In this document: piece after piece, positions 1 to 11,072 of the stretch
How the letters are laid out: every line of letters begins with the position of its first letter
Numbering within the stretch: position 1 is the stretch's first letter
Source: Melastoma dodecandrum
Lineage: Eukaryota > Streptophyta > Magnoliopsida > Myrtales > Melastomataceae
Direction of reading: 5' to 3'
DNA length: 64,000 bases
NCBI GenBank assembly: GCA_029817715.1
Contig: JARUPY010000387.1
Location: forward strand, 6,138,001-6,202,000
Translations under genes and position numbers: made by a program
Notes under the pieces: model-generated
Database searches by the model: none
What the model was told of the DNA's origin: nothing
What the model saw: only the letters and a program-made list of their open reading frames with translations

Positions 1-2352
1 CTCCCACCAACACCGGGGCATCCCTTGACACTCTACCTTACCGTTCAAGACGAGTCCTTAGGAGCTCTTCCAGCACAACAACTAGACGGTGGCAAAGAGC
101 ATGCCATATATTACCTAAGCAAGAAGTTCACACTTAGTGAGGCCCGTTATACTATGCTGGAACGAACATGTTGTGCATTAGTCTGGGTACTTCATCGATT
201 AAGGCAATACACCTTTCACTACGAGATTCTTCTAGTGTCGAAAAATGATCCTTTGAAATATCTGTTCAGCCGGCCTACGCTAATGCGACGTATTTCCAAA
301 TGGCAACTATAACTTGCTGAGTTCGACATACGATATGTTGCCACTAAGTCAGTCAAGGGTCGAAGTATCGCAGACTATATTGCTGACTACCCAGGACCGA
401 ACGCGTCTCCCTGGGACGTTGAGCTGCCAGATGAGAACATTCTAGTTGCAGACGATGATCAACGATGGACTATGTACTTTGATGGAGTAGTCAACCTCAA
501 TGGGTCAGGTGTAGGAGCCGTTGTGATATCCCCCACCGGTCAGTATTATCCGGTCACATCGAAGGTTGTTTTTCCATGTACTAACAACATCGTAGAATAC
601 GAAGCATGCATTCTCGGTCTTCAACATGCTCTTGACCTGCGAATTCAAAACATCAACATTTTCGGAGACTCGGCACTCATTATTGCCCAAACGAATGGAC
701 AATGGCGCACTCGTGATGCGAAGCTCCTCCCATATCATGAAGACCTTCAGGATATCATCAAACGCTTCCGTGACATTGAGTTCAACTGCTTGCCTCGATC
801 GGAAAATCGCTTCGTGGATGCACTGGCAACTTTGGCCTCGATGATCCCACTAGTTGGTCAAATGAACATCGAGCCCCTGCAAATAGACATCTCTCACAAC
901 CCGAGTTGTGCTGCCATCATTGAGGAACCAGATAACAAACCTTGGTACTTCGATATCAAAGTTTACTTACAAATCGGCAATTTTCCGCAGGGTTGCAGCG
1001 GAAAAGAGCGAAAATTCATACGACGGATTGCTCGCAATTACTTTCTAGATGGAGATGTGTTATACAAGAAGTCATTTACTGTAACTCTTATGAGATGTGC
1101 TGATGCGCACGAGGCACAAGAACTTTTTACTGAAATCCACGAAGGCGTATGTGGACCGCAAATGAATGGATATGCGCTCGCACAAAAGATCATGCGACAA
1201 GGGTATTACTGGCTGACAATCGAAGCGGATTGTATTTCGTACGTGCGTCGGTGCCATAAATGTCAGATTTACAGTGATAAAGTTCATGTGCCTCCCACTA
1301 GATTGTACCCGTTATTTGAACCATGGCCATTTTCAATGTGGGGGATGGACGTCATCGACCCAATTAATCCAAAAGCTTCAAATGGTCATCGATTCATCCT
1401 AGTCTCCATCGATTATTTCACCAAATGGATAGAAGCTCAATCATTCAAAGAAGTTACAGCAAAGAATGTGGCCCGATTCGTCCGTGTTAATATAATTGCT
1501 CGGTATGGAGTTCCTGAACTGCTCGTGACCGATAATGGCACCAACTTCAACAACAAGATTATTGATTCATTGTGTGAAGAATTCCGAATCAAACATCTCA
1601 ACTCCTCACCATATCGTCCACAAATGAACGGTGCTGTGGAAGCTGCAAACAAGAATGTAAAGAATATCGTCCGGAAGATGGCAGTCACATACCGCGATTG
1701 GCACGAAAAGCTCTCATATGCATTGCTTGCCTACAGAACAACAACACGTACCTCAACTGGGGCAACTCCTTTCGAACTTGTCTATGGAGCACAAGCAGTT
1801 CTACCAATCGAGGTTCAAATCCCATCCCTTAGGGTACTCCAGGAAGCAAACATGACTGAAGATGAGTATGTGCAACATCGCCTAGCTCACCTGGATCTCA
1901 TTGATGAGAAACGGCTCGTTGCTGCACATCATATGCAATGTTATCAAGAACGTGTTTCCCGAGCTTTCAATAAAAAGGTCAGACAGGTGACATACAAGCC
2001 CGGCGATTTGGTCTTAAAGCGAATTCTTTCGAACGTCAAAGACCCTCGTGGAAAATTCGCCCCCACTTATGACGGCCCGTATGTCGTCAAGCAAGCTTTC
2101 TCAGGAGGGGCCCTAATCTTAATGAAGATGGATGGGGCTGTCCTACCCCAGCCAATTAACGCTGATTCACTTCGACGCTATTACACTGAAGACGAAATAT
2201 TGAGCAATGAAAATTTACGAGGCTCACAAGACATGCTAAACAAACGACGCTTCAAATGGGGCAACGATCGACCGTTGTTGGGTAACCGACTTTTACTGGA
2301 GCAACGAGCACACTTCGTCAGGGCATCAAGTCGAGGCAAACATCATAGGTAA
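1..2352 (+). pseudogene. pol fragment: RNase H, plant-type RNase H, integrase
   Basis: Reading frame 1 is open from the window edge to 2352 except for one in-frame TAA at 310-312. Bases 1-312 encode the RT-linked RNase H (YYLSKKFTLSEARY, then a tryptophan-rich stretch). The plant-type RNase H begins near 472 (MYFDGVVNLNGSGVGAVV) with acidic residues in NNIVEYEA and FGDSALII. The integrase zinc-binding region at about 1130-1270 keeps its first His and the RRCHKCQ cysteines, but the second-His segment reads GPQMNGY, so a zinc ligand is probably lost. The integrase core (about 1340-1690) keeps the catalytic set: MDVIDP, VTDNGTNF, GAVEAANK. A GPY-type C-terminal segment (YDGPYVV) precedes the stop. 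The nonsense codon and altered zinc finger mark this copy as probably dead; the rest is well preserved, suggesting a fairly recent insertion. Confidence 0.9.
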
Positions 2353-3724
2353 AATCATCATTTCATAAAACATAGGTCATGTTCATTTGTCATGCATTCT
2401 CACTAAACGATTTTATTCAAAAGTTTGAAACACATTCCCTAGCGGAACACTTGTGCGCTAGAGATAGAAAGGCAAGCCTATCCCCAAACACATTCTCTTC
2501 CGAGAGTTGAGTGCACACACTTATGAAGAATTCATACAAGATAGTGTTGGAGTGGGAAGGAAATCCCTTTGACGGAAAATGCTCTAGCTAAGATGACATC
2601 GAGCATTCTTTCTTATCCTCAAACACAATACAATTGCCAGCTATTCCTAGCCAAATTGGAGATTTTTTCTAAAACACTATCCGCCTACAAGTCAAAGAGT
2701 CGCCTCACATCGAGGTAAAAAGGAGTTCATGTTGTCTAGACTTCCGAATAGGACTCAGATGTGCGTCACTTCCTCAAGTTTGAGTGTGAAGTACATCCAT
2801 AATGGATCTCGCAAGTCGACACAATACTCTACCATCTTCCAAACATTCCACTACATATATGAACAATTCCAGAGAACCGAGTCTGTTGAATATTTCAAAA
2901 AAAAAGACAGGGGCAAACAAGCAAAAAAAAAAGAAAAGAGAGCCCTTTAACATCATTCAATGAAAAAGAAAATTTAGACACAAGGGCCGAAAGACGGTCG
3001 CAAAAGCAAAGTGTCAAAAAAAAAGGGACAAAAGTTTTAGAACCCTTATCCCGATTTGCCAATTTGGGCAAATCGCTTCAAATTTAAAAGTCTCATTCCC
3101 TGTGGGAAAAGATAAAGAAAATCTTTTTTTTATAACATTTCGCCACAAATTCACACTCGCATATGCCATCATACCGTTGAGTAATGTGTCGATGAGCGAG
3201 TCCACATTAGGAAAACCACACTTAAAGGTGACACCCTCGCATTTTAAGTCTTCTTCGATGAGATTCTTTGACTTGCTTTCTTTCTTAAAGATTAAGCCTT
3301 CTATAAACATGGTCTTACACCAAGCCTACATTACAACCCAAATCAAAGTCTCTTTTGACTAGCCTCTGAGCATTCATTTCAAAGGAATCGAACTTCCCAC
3401 TCTGATAGCATGGAAACATACTTTGAGTGAGCCTTGAGAGATGTAAGAAAGACCTTTCTTCAATCTCTATCGCACAAGTGTTTCTATTTTTTTTAAAAAA
3501 AAAGACTTTTGCGCATACATATAGAACATCCAGCATTCATATCATCCGCAGTCAACATTTTAGCAAGAAGTGCACATGGAAAACGCAAGCAATCATAGTC
3601 ATACATCATGATTCCAAGAATCAAGCCTTTATGCTAAGGTATGACTTTCTTCGCTACTGTTAAGCACTTTTGTGGTGTGACAGTACTTCCAAGTCAAGTT
3701 ATCCATTTCTCAATCCAGTTCGGT
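2353..3724 (+). other. 3' noncoding region of the Tat element
   Basis: No credible gene. Long noncoding stretches between integrase and the 3' LTR are usual in Tat elements. The segment around 2440-2720 (frequent CTAGC, GAGCATT and CCTCACATCGAGG motifs) is clearly related to 60110-60400 of the element at the right of the window, which identifies both as the same type of 3' untranslated region. Short A-runs near 2900-3030 are the only other feature. Confidence 0.7.
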
Positions 3725-4995
3725 TAAGTGTTTACTAACAAACGCGACGCCACTCGACTGAGCGTTTATTATTAAACGCGATGTCATTTTCAATACGATA
3801 AAGCGCGAACAAAGCTATACCATCGAGCTAAGCGCAAACAAACGTGATGCCACTTGGCTGGGCATTTACTAATGAACGCGACGTCATTCTTAGTTTGGTT
3901 AAGCATTTACTAACAAATGCAACACCATTTAGTAAAGCGTGAACAAACGTTATACCATCCGTTAAAATGTTTAGTAACAAACATTGTGCCACTTTCAAAC
4001 GGTTAGGTGGAGCGTTTACTAACAAACATGACACCAACCTCCATTTTGGCTAAGCGTTTATTAACAAACGCAATGTCATCTTCAATTTGGTTAAAGCATT
4101 TACTAACAAATACCATACCACTTTCCCACATTGGTTAAGCATTTACTATTAATGCAACCCCATTCAGCTAAGCATTTTCTAGCAAATGCGATTGCCAATC
4201 GACTGAATGTTTAGTAATAAACGCAAAGTCATGTTAGATCGGTCGAACGTTCGTACATGACTAACACTACATCTTTTTGTGAAGCACTACATCTCTTTTC
4301 ACAAGCTCTCGGCTAAACGTTTACTAACAAACGCGACGCCATTCGACTAAGCGTTTACTAACAAACGTTACTTCACATTCAATCTGGTTAAGCGCTTACT
4401 AACAAGCGCGATACTATCCAGTCGGTTAAGTATTTACTAACAAACATGATACCACCTCCAGTTCGGCTAAGCCCTTAATAACAACGACAACGCCACTTCC
4501 AGCTCGACTGAGTGTTTACTAACAAACATGATGTCATTTTCATCCGGTTAAACGCTTACCAACAAGCGTGATACCATTTCTCAATTCTTTTCGGTTAAGC
4601 GTCTATTAACAAACGTGACACCACTTCCAGTTTTCTAGTTTTGGTTAAGCATTTACTAGTAAATGCAATACCATTCGGTTAAACGTTTGTACAAATGCGA
4701 TATCACCTTCAAAGCGGTTAAGCGTTCGTACAAACGCGACACCATATTCCCACATTCTTTTCGACTCAGCGTTCGTACAAACGCGTACCATTTTCAATTC
4801 ATTTCGAATAAGCGTTCGTACAAACGCGACACCACCTCCCTTTCAATTAAGCGTTTATTAACAAACGCGATACCATTTTCAATTCTTTTTTGTTATGCGT
4901 TCGTACAAACGCTACACCTCTTTTCACCGGGTCTTGGTTATGCATTTTCAACAAATGCGACGCCGTTCTTGGCTAAGCGTTTATTAAACGCGATG
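3725..4995 (+). repeat. Diverged tandem array of hairpin-forming units
   Basis: About 25-30 diverged units, spaced roughly 35-60 bases, each built on the pattern (T)AAGCGTTTACTAACAAACGC followed by a GAYRCCA-like tail. The centre of each unit is an inverted repeat: two 6-base arms around a loop usually ACTAAC or ATTAAC. In different units the arms differ but often remain complementary: GCGTTT/AAACGC (3762-3779, 4054-4071, 4851-4868), GCATTT/AAATGC (3903-3920, 4172-4189, 4942-4958), GCGCTT/AAGCGC (4392-4409), ACGCTT/AAGCGT (4552-4569), AATGTTT/AAACATT (3966-3985); 4649-4666 is a perfect palindrome with 9-base arms. Several units (for example 3863, 4085, 4435) are only partly paired. The array lies in the 3' noncoding region just before the LTR. 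Confidence 0.85.
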
Positions 4996-5068
4996 CCTGA
5001 TCATTCCTTTCCAAAAAATTGGGTTCTTAATAATTCTTTGCTCGAACATTTTTACCAAACATTCTCAC

Positions 5069-5081
5069 AAAGAGGGGCAAC
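5069..5081 (+). promoter_or_regulatory. Polypurine tract
   Basis: AAAGAGGGGCAAC lies directly before the LTR start TGTCATAACCC. In Ty3/gypsy elements this tract primes plus-strand DNA synthesis. The same form (purines then GGGGCAAAC) precedes the LTR at 61152. Confidence 0.8.
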
Positions 5082-5282
5082 TGTCATAACCCAATTTTTT
5101 TTAAAATAACAAAAATCAGTAAAAAAACAAAACGAAATCAAACAAGATAAAATCAAATCAAGTCACTAAAAATCAAAATCAAATGAATTAAAATCAAATC
5201 AAATCAAATCAAATCAAATGAAATAAAATCAAAATGGGGAAACATAATATTGCATTGCAAAAATACGAAGGACAAAAAAAAC

Positions 5283-5290
5283 TATAAAAA
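5283..5290 (+). promoter_or_regulatory. LTR TATA box
   Basis: ACTATAAAAAGGGGG about 200 bases into the LTR is a good plant TATA box in the place expected for the U3 promoter; transcription would start roughly 25-35 bases downstream. Confidence 0.65.
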
Positions 5291-5794
5291 GGGGGAAGAT
5301 TTAGACAAGAGACACAGGACAAGCACCAAGAGAGAGAGAAACAAACAAATAGAAGAGATGCCGTTTTTCTAAAAACAAATTCAGCACAAAGGTAGTCTTT
5401 TCTTTCTTTTCCCTTACATCTTGTAGAGGTTGTGATCCCAGCCGGCCGAGCCGCCTTTCGTACATCGATGCTGGTAGCGATCTCAATTTACCTGCCACAA
5501 TGGTTGCAATTTACTTCTCCAATCCACCGCGATTGATTCCCGGGTAAATTCATTCCTTCACTTTCATTTTAATTTTTGATGAATCAGTTTGCTTTTAGTT
5601 TTTTATTCTTTTATGTCTCTGCAGAAAACGTGGGATCACAACATCCTTAGTTCAACCGATGCCTTGACCTTAGCAAGTTCTCCCGCTGATGCCCAACTCC
5701 GACGACGTCCCCTAGCTGTTCTCACCAACATCAGCCAGCCGAGGAATCGACAGTTCCTCCGCACGACAGTGGAAAGTCCTCCTCCTCATCGTCG

Positions 5795-5924
5795 ACCAGC
5801 CCTCCTCGTCGTCGTCGCCAACCAGCCCTCCTCGCCGCCGTTGCAGACCAGCCCTCCTCGTCGCCGTCGCAGACCAGCCCTCCTTGTCGCCGTCGCAGAC
5901 CAGCCCTCCTCGTCGCCGTCGTCG
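5795..5924 (+). repeat. 26-bp tandem repeat in the LTR
   Basis: Five copies of a unit beginning ACCAGCCCTCCTCGTCGCCG start at 5795, 5821, 5847, 5873 and 5899, exactly 26 bases apart. Because 26 is not a multiple of three, an ORF crossing it changes its reading in each unit, which argues against coding function. Confidence 0.9.
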
Positions 5925-6394
5925 GCCAACCCTTTCTGCTGTTCATCTCTGCCCTCACATGACCAGAGGCGACCCACCATCGACCTGCCTCCAACCTTCA
6001 CCTCGACGTTCCCGACCGCCAAGCACGCCGCACTCCAAATCGCCCATGACCAGTAGCGTCTCCTCGCTCCAGTCATCAGCCCTATCACTACTGATGGAAG
6101 AATCGGCCCTTAATACCGCCCCAACGCCGCTCCCTATCCTGGCCCCATCACCTTCAGCATATGGCAGCCCTGGTTTCGAACCCTCCTTCCTTTTAGTAAA
6201 GGTATCTTGGGGCGTACCTTGTGGACAACCAAGGTGCGCACCCCATTCAATACGTTCAAGACAACGAAACTTATATTCGAGGGTTTATTTTGGATTCTCG
6301 AAGATCAAGACCCTCTGAAGACGGCTTCGCACTCACCAACGTTACGGCATCAACAGCTTGCCAGGTTCGCCGTAAACCTATTCTAAAAATGACA

Positions 6395-6568
6395 CCGTGA
6401 GGTACAAACGCCAACGGATGGTTCTAAAAAAAACCGTGAGGTACAAACGCCAACGGATCGTTCTAAAAAAAACCGTGAGGTACAAACGCCAACGGATCGT
6501 TCTAAAAAAAACCGTGAGGTACAAACGCCAACGGATCGTTCTAAAAAAAACCGTGAGGTACAAACACC
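6395..6568 (+). repeat. 39-bp tandem repeat in the LTR
   Basis: Four full units of CCGTGAGGTACAAACGCCAA... start at 6395, 6434, 6473 and 6512, plus a partial fifth at 6551. The units are almost identical (one base differs in the first), so expansion is recent. The 39-base period keeps frame and gives repetitive shadow ORFs on both strands. Confidence 0.9.
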
Positions 6569-6984
6569 CAGTTCTCCCCTTGAATTTATTTTTGGCTTAG
6601 AAACTGTTAAGGGCATTAATAAATCCATGATGCCTGCATTTTTGCCCGAAAAATCAATTTTTAAGAAGTATTTTCTAAAAAATGATTCACATAGATTTTT
6701 AGCATATTGGGCTCGTGATTATTTTTAACAATTTCTTTTTTTTTTCTAAAATCGAGCTCAATAAAATCGGACATCGAAAACATACGATAAAAGCCTCCCT
6801 TTTCTTTTGATGCATGCGATTTAGTAATCCCTAATTCCCGAACCATAACGAATCTCTACAGTTTTTCTAACTTGAACTTAAAATAAGTTAGTGGCGACTC
6901 ATTCACATTTTCAAAATTCGAAGCCTTATCGTCAAGGGAGGATATCCATTTTAGATGGAACCGAAAACGGGATCACCCGTGACA

Positions 6985-8721
6985 CTCATCAATAAAGATA
7001 AGCATACAATTTTAATACAATCATAAGTGTACGTTACTAAGGTGTATCATCAAAACCAATGCTAACACACATGTAAGGTCAGTAAGGCATGTTATTGTCT
7101 CCTTATACCTTTCTCTATAGATCGATAATCCTCAAGTTTATGAATGTTCTACTTGGAGTATACATGAATTCACCATGGATTCGGGGAGGAGTCCCCCAAT
7201 AAGACTTTTCTTCTATGATTTTCCCCTCTAATGTCGGCAGAGGCACGGGTTCTACGGGATGTTGATGCAATGGCGATCTTAATAACCAAGGGTTGGCTGT
7301 GAGGAGGCATCCGAAGTCTTTTAAGAGCATTGGTTGATGTTGTCTCGGTTAATGTCGAGCTCGATACGACAAGGATAATGCAAATCAATTTTTACGTAAG
7401 GATCAACAGTTTCAGGCCATTTTCACTATAAGAATCTTCATTTGCTACAACGTAGAAGTATTTGCATCCGGAAGAAATGATCTCTCCAAAATGAACATGA
7501 TGCTCGAAAGAAATGGCGATGAATATTCTTGAGAATTTTATTATGCTTAGCCCCAATATGTAAAATAAAATGATAGAGGATACCATGATTGTATGGTAGA
7601 ATGATGGGGGATTGATGTTGCCAAGGAAAGTTTTCAAGGTGCTTTTCAAAGGTATGGTGAAGGTAAAAAATTAAGACGCGGAATGTAAACGGTGGGAAGG
7701 CACGACAAAACATATCATTACTTAATCGAAAAAATTGAGAAATTACCCCAACTTTTACTTTCTGAAAGAGTGATGAACCTCTCCAACACAAAAAGCAAGT
7801 TACCAAATTAACCTTCTACGTTGTAGAACCTTCTACGTAAGTTACGTAGAAGAACCAAGTTACCAATTACAAAAAGCAAGTTACCAAAAAATGAAAACAA
7901 GTGGAAGAAAATCACGACGAATGGAGCACGGGGTATGAAGGTTCTTCTATTTATAGTGAAGTATGATTGCCATTAAGGAAAATGAAAGATCACGAGAATT
8001 TAAAATGTTTATAATGTGAAGTAAATATGCAGAGAAGATTAGGGGTACGCTAATAAAAAAGTGTTTCCACGGCGGCTGATAATTGCATTAAAATGTCAAA
8101 AAAAGATAAATGGACATGATTAAAAAAACGATATCGTAGTAACGGAGCACTTCCCTTAAAAAGGCTTTCTCTTATGATACGATGGAAAGAAGAAGGGGAT
8201 AACAAAAAGAAATTATAATATCGTATCCTATCGATTTCAAGTAATATTCTTTGAGAGGTCGTAAAAAAAAACTTCCGGATTATCACATCAAGATTTTGGA
8301 AGTCAAATATCATTGGAAGTCGATGGGTGAATTCGCCAATAAAAAGCGGATATGATCGTAACGAGCAGAAGGTGAGGCGTGGGAAAATGAAACGCGTCAC
8401 AAATCATAAGGAAATTTTTTGGACATAAATAAGAAAGGTTGTGAGGGAGATGAATGCGCTATTAAAGGGATGGTGGAGAAAGTAATATCAAGAATGACTG
8501 AATTAAGAAGGATGAGATTTAACATACAAAATAATTGACAGTGAAAAAGAGATCAGAGAATAATCCCTGATTACGTATTTGATCACATTCTTAACAAAAG
8601 AAAATATTAAGGATTACAACAGCGGCATTCTTTTAGCATTGTCATGGAGAAGAATGTACGGTTTTAGCATAAGTTTGGAAAAGAAATTGCTTAAATATGA
8701 TTGTAAATTAGGAAATTGGTG
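6985..8721. other. Unassigned interval between two retroelements
   Basis: AT-rich sequence with many stops. Minus-strand ORFs of 70-122 codons (7115-7806, 8050-8400) do not resemble a family I know and do not join into one frame. A 23-bp palindrome (CTTCTACGTAA, one base, then its complement) sits at 7830-7852. This is either the old flank of both elements or a heavily decayed repeat. Confidence 0.5.
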
Positions 8722-8894
8722 GGGAATGGTGGGGAACGATTCTGCCACTCCCCCCTCTTATACTTATTAGTATTTTTTTTTGTTTTATTTATTTATTTCT
8801 CTCTTTTTTTATAGAAAACAATCTTATACTAGACATTATGTCTCCATTTCAAAAAATGTTACAATTGTGTTCATTAACTCTTAAAGTCTTTACA

Positions 8895-8908
8895 ATCTTC
8901 CCCCCAAG
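8895..8908 (-). promoter_or_regulatory. Polypurine tract, copy A
   Basis: On the minus strand CTTGGGGGGAAGAT immediately precedes the LTR start TGTAAAGAC. The equivalent in copy B is 29448-29461, where one purine is changed. Confidence 0.75.
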
Positions 8909-9001
8909 AAATTTTTCCTCGAAATTTCATTGCTAACGCATAAGCGTTATGTTACTCAAATAGGTAGGAGTACATCTCTTTCATTTGAGATTTAAGTTCT
9001 C

Positions 9002-10042
9002 ATGTCAGCTCCTCTAACTTTCCATGCCTCCAACGCACCCGCATTAGTGGAACTATATTCCTACGACGCTGCTTTTTCCATTCTGTCTACTATCTTCACC
9101 GGTTCTGTAACTACTTGCAAATTTTTAGCCACATCCACTTGTTCATCTAGGGAACATGTCACGGATCGGTCACATATTTCCTCATCATTGATACGTGGAA
9201 TACATCGTGAATTTCCGACAATCTGGGTGGAAAGGGAAGCATGTATGCCACGTTCCCAATCCGTTCCAGAATCTCATAATGTCTAATATATCTCGGACTC
9301 AGTTTTCCCCTCCACCCAATACTTAGATTCAATTTCGTTGGGGAAACTGAAGGAACACAAAATCTCCAACCTCAAACTTAAGAGGTCTCCTGTGTTTATC
9401 CGCATAACTTTTATGCATACTTTGGGTTACACGCAGATATTCTTGAATAAGCCTTATTAGTTTAGTGGTCTCTCGTACCATATCAGGGCGTAACTCTGCG
9501 TGTTCTCCACTGTCATCCCAACATAAGGGTCTTTTGCAGGGTCGACCGTATAATGCCTCGAATGGAGCCATCTGAATGCTCTGTTGGTGACTGTTGTTAT
9601 ACGAGAATTCAACTAGCGGTAGCCGTTAAACCCATGAACCTTCCATTTCAAGTGCATATGCCCTCAACATGTCTTCTAATATCAGAATACCCCTTTCAAT
9701 TTGTCTATCAGTTCCGGAATGAAAGGTTGTGCTCATCCTTAACCTGGTACCCATAACCTGTTGTATAGTACCCTAGAAATGTGAAGTGAACCTCACATCC
9801 TTGTCTAAAACTATTACGCTTGGTAGACCGTGAAGACGTATAACTTCTTTCAAGTATAATTTGGCTAGCTTTACTACTGAGCAGGTCAAACATATTGGTA
9901 TGAAGTGCGCAAGCTTTGTCAGCTCGTCCACCATTACCCAAATTGAATCAAATCCATGTGATCCCCTTGGTAAATTTGTCACGAAGCCCATTGCCATTTC
10001 ATCCCATTTCGACTTATGAATAGGCAATAGTTGAAGTTCTCC
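9002..10042 (-). pseudogene. Integrase fragment, copy A
   Basis: Minus-strand reading gives ELQLLPIHKSKWDEM, then MGFVTNLPRGSHGFDSIWV and VIVLDKDVRFTSHF, the first and second acidic regions of the integrase core. After a frameshifted stretch it continues MAPFEALYGRPCKRPLCW and KFEVGDFVFLQ (9571-9329), typical of the gypsy integrase C-terminus. Further left a degraded stretch with EPVKIVDRMEK resembles the chromodomain tail of chromoviruses. Stops and frameshifts break it. The gene is interrupted at 10042 by an LTR-like insertion, so its N-terminal part is missing. Confidence 0.8.
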
Positions 10043-10505
10043 TAAAAGGTTATAAGGTTTCGCTATTTATATAAAAACAATAGAATCTTAATAATATTAT
10101 AATAAATCCCAAAATCCTTTGGTTACGTTAGTTGTTAAGTACAATATGTATATGACAGAATGACAAATAAGCGGAAGACTTCTACTTGACTTGGAAAGAC
10201 ACATTTCCATGTTTGTCAATGAAATTAAGTGCATTCCTAATGTTACTAATGCTTAATCTTCTCAACTAATTGAACCTTCGAGTTTCCATCGAGTTAACTC
10301 GTGTACTAAACATACCGTCAATTATAACTCGGATGGAATCAACCACTCCAACGCTTAAATCTAACATTCGGGGGACCCTATTTCAACTCCCTTTAACTAT
10401 CTCCAAGACTAATCCGTCTTGTCGGTTTGTCGAGGAATCTGCTCGTATTCTACTCGTACTAAGTCCGTCGGTTGTGCTAACCACGACTTCAATCTGTCGT
10501 ATCAA
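10043..10505 (-). repeat. Truncated LTR-like insertion in copy A integrase
   Basis: From 10043 the sequence leaves the integrase gene at TCTCC (10038-10042) and matches 39839-40280 of copy B, where the full 2167-bp insertion is seen between two TCTCC copies at exactly the same codon. Here it stops matching near 10505, so only its left end survives. Confidence 0.75.
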
Positions 10506-11072
10506 TCGCCAAAAAAAAAAAATCCTAAGTAACCTAAAATCGCGGTTGGGAACCACGATATTTTAAAAAAATCGTGTTTCGGGTACGCGATAGAACCACG
10601 ATATTTTTAAAAAATCGTGTTTCGGAACCGCGATAATTAAGGAAAGTCGCGGTCCCGAACCACGATTTTAGATCACTTAAGAAAACTCTTGTGGTGATTG
10701 ATTGAAGGTGGTTCTCAACTGTGTCATTCCCTTAAAATCAAAGTCGCGGTTGAGAAAAGCGACTTAGGGGGAGTAAATCTCTAATTTCCTAAATTACGAC
10801 CATATTTAAGCAATTGTTTTTCAAACCAATGGTAAAACCATACAAAGCTCTTGTCATGGATATATAGCTCAGATATTTATCAGACATATTGAAATATATT
10901 ACGAGTAAACAATATCATATATCAATTTAGTTGACATGATTATTCACTTGGTTAATCTATTGACGAATTAAGAGAATTATGGTTCTTTAATTCTTGTCTC
11001 TCAATATAATATGTGTAAGAGACGTTAATTAAAGTGAGGTAATTGTAGGCTTCAATATATGTACATACTAAG
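10506..11072. other. Unassigned interval with inverted and direct repeats
   Basis: Begins with an A-run, then holds two direct copies of GAACCACGATATTTT...ATCGTGTTTCGG (about 10552-10585 and 10591-10627), each internally an inverted repeat (CACGAT/ATCGTG), and GCGGTT-type motifs in both orientations up to about 10770. The rest is AT-rich with no gene. It ends where the LTR of copy B begins. Confidence 0.55.

Larger units (their letters stand above)
1..6984 (+). mobile_element. Tat-lineage Ty3/gypsy retrotransposon, 3' part
   Basis: The window opens inside the pol gene of a Ty3/gypsy element. Order seen: end of RT-linked RNase H, a second plant-type RNase H, integrase, a 2.7-kb noncoding tail with tandem repeats, a polypurine tract (5069-5081) and a 3' LTR (5082-6984). 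The second RNase H between the RT-linked RNase H and integrase is the hallmark of the Tat lineage (Ogre, Retand, Tat). The 5' LTR, gag, protease and RT lie outside the window, so the target-site duplication cannot be checked; the five bases after the LTR are CTCAT. Closely similar noncoding tail sequence recurs near 60110-60400, so the element at 54726-64000 is a relative. Confidence 0.9.
5082..6984 (+). repeat. 3' LTR of the Tat element
   Basis: Starts TGTCATAACCC right after the polypurine tract and ends ...CACCCGTGACA, about 1.9 kb. It contains an A-rich CAAAT repeat (5101-5238), a TATA box (5283), a pyrimidine-rich stretch with 26-bp repeats (5795-5924) and a 39-bp tandem repeat (6395-6568). 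Reading frames through it (for example 5589-6056) are low-complexity Arg/Pro/Ser products of the repeats, not genes. The right boundary rests on the CA ending only, because the partner LTR is outside the window. Confidence 0.75.
8722..10505 (-). mobile_element. Chromovirus-like Ty3/gypsy remnant, copy A
   Basis: Minus-strand remnant: the first about 170 bases of its 3' LTR (8722-8894), a polypurine tract (8895-8908), the integrase C-terminal half (9002-10042), and part of an LTR-like insertion (10043-10505). It corresponds to copy B at 29280-30526 and 39789-40280. The LTR is cut at about 8722, and sequence upstream (to the right) is lost from about 10506. Copy B starts at 11073, so copy A may have been the landing site or simply a neighbour. 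Confidence 0.8.

Noticed and set aside
3725..4995. CRISPR-like array of short repeats
   Set aside because: Units are diverged, spacers are not unique fixed-length sequences, and the array lies in the noncoding tail of a plant retrotransposon.
5589..6318. Arg/Pro/Ser-rich ORFs in the first LTR
   Set aside because: They arise from the 26-bp repeat and GC/pyrimidine-rich sequence; frames change from unit to unit and are matched by equally long ORFs on the other strand.
6378..6628. Repetitive peptides over the 39-bp repeat
   Set aside because: By-products of a period divisible by three; present on both strands.
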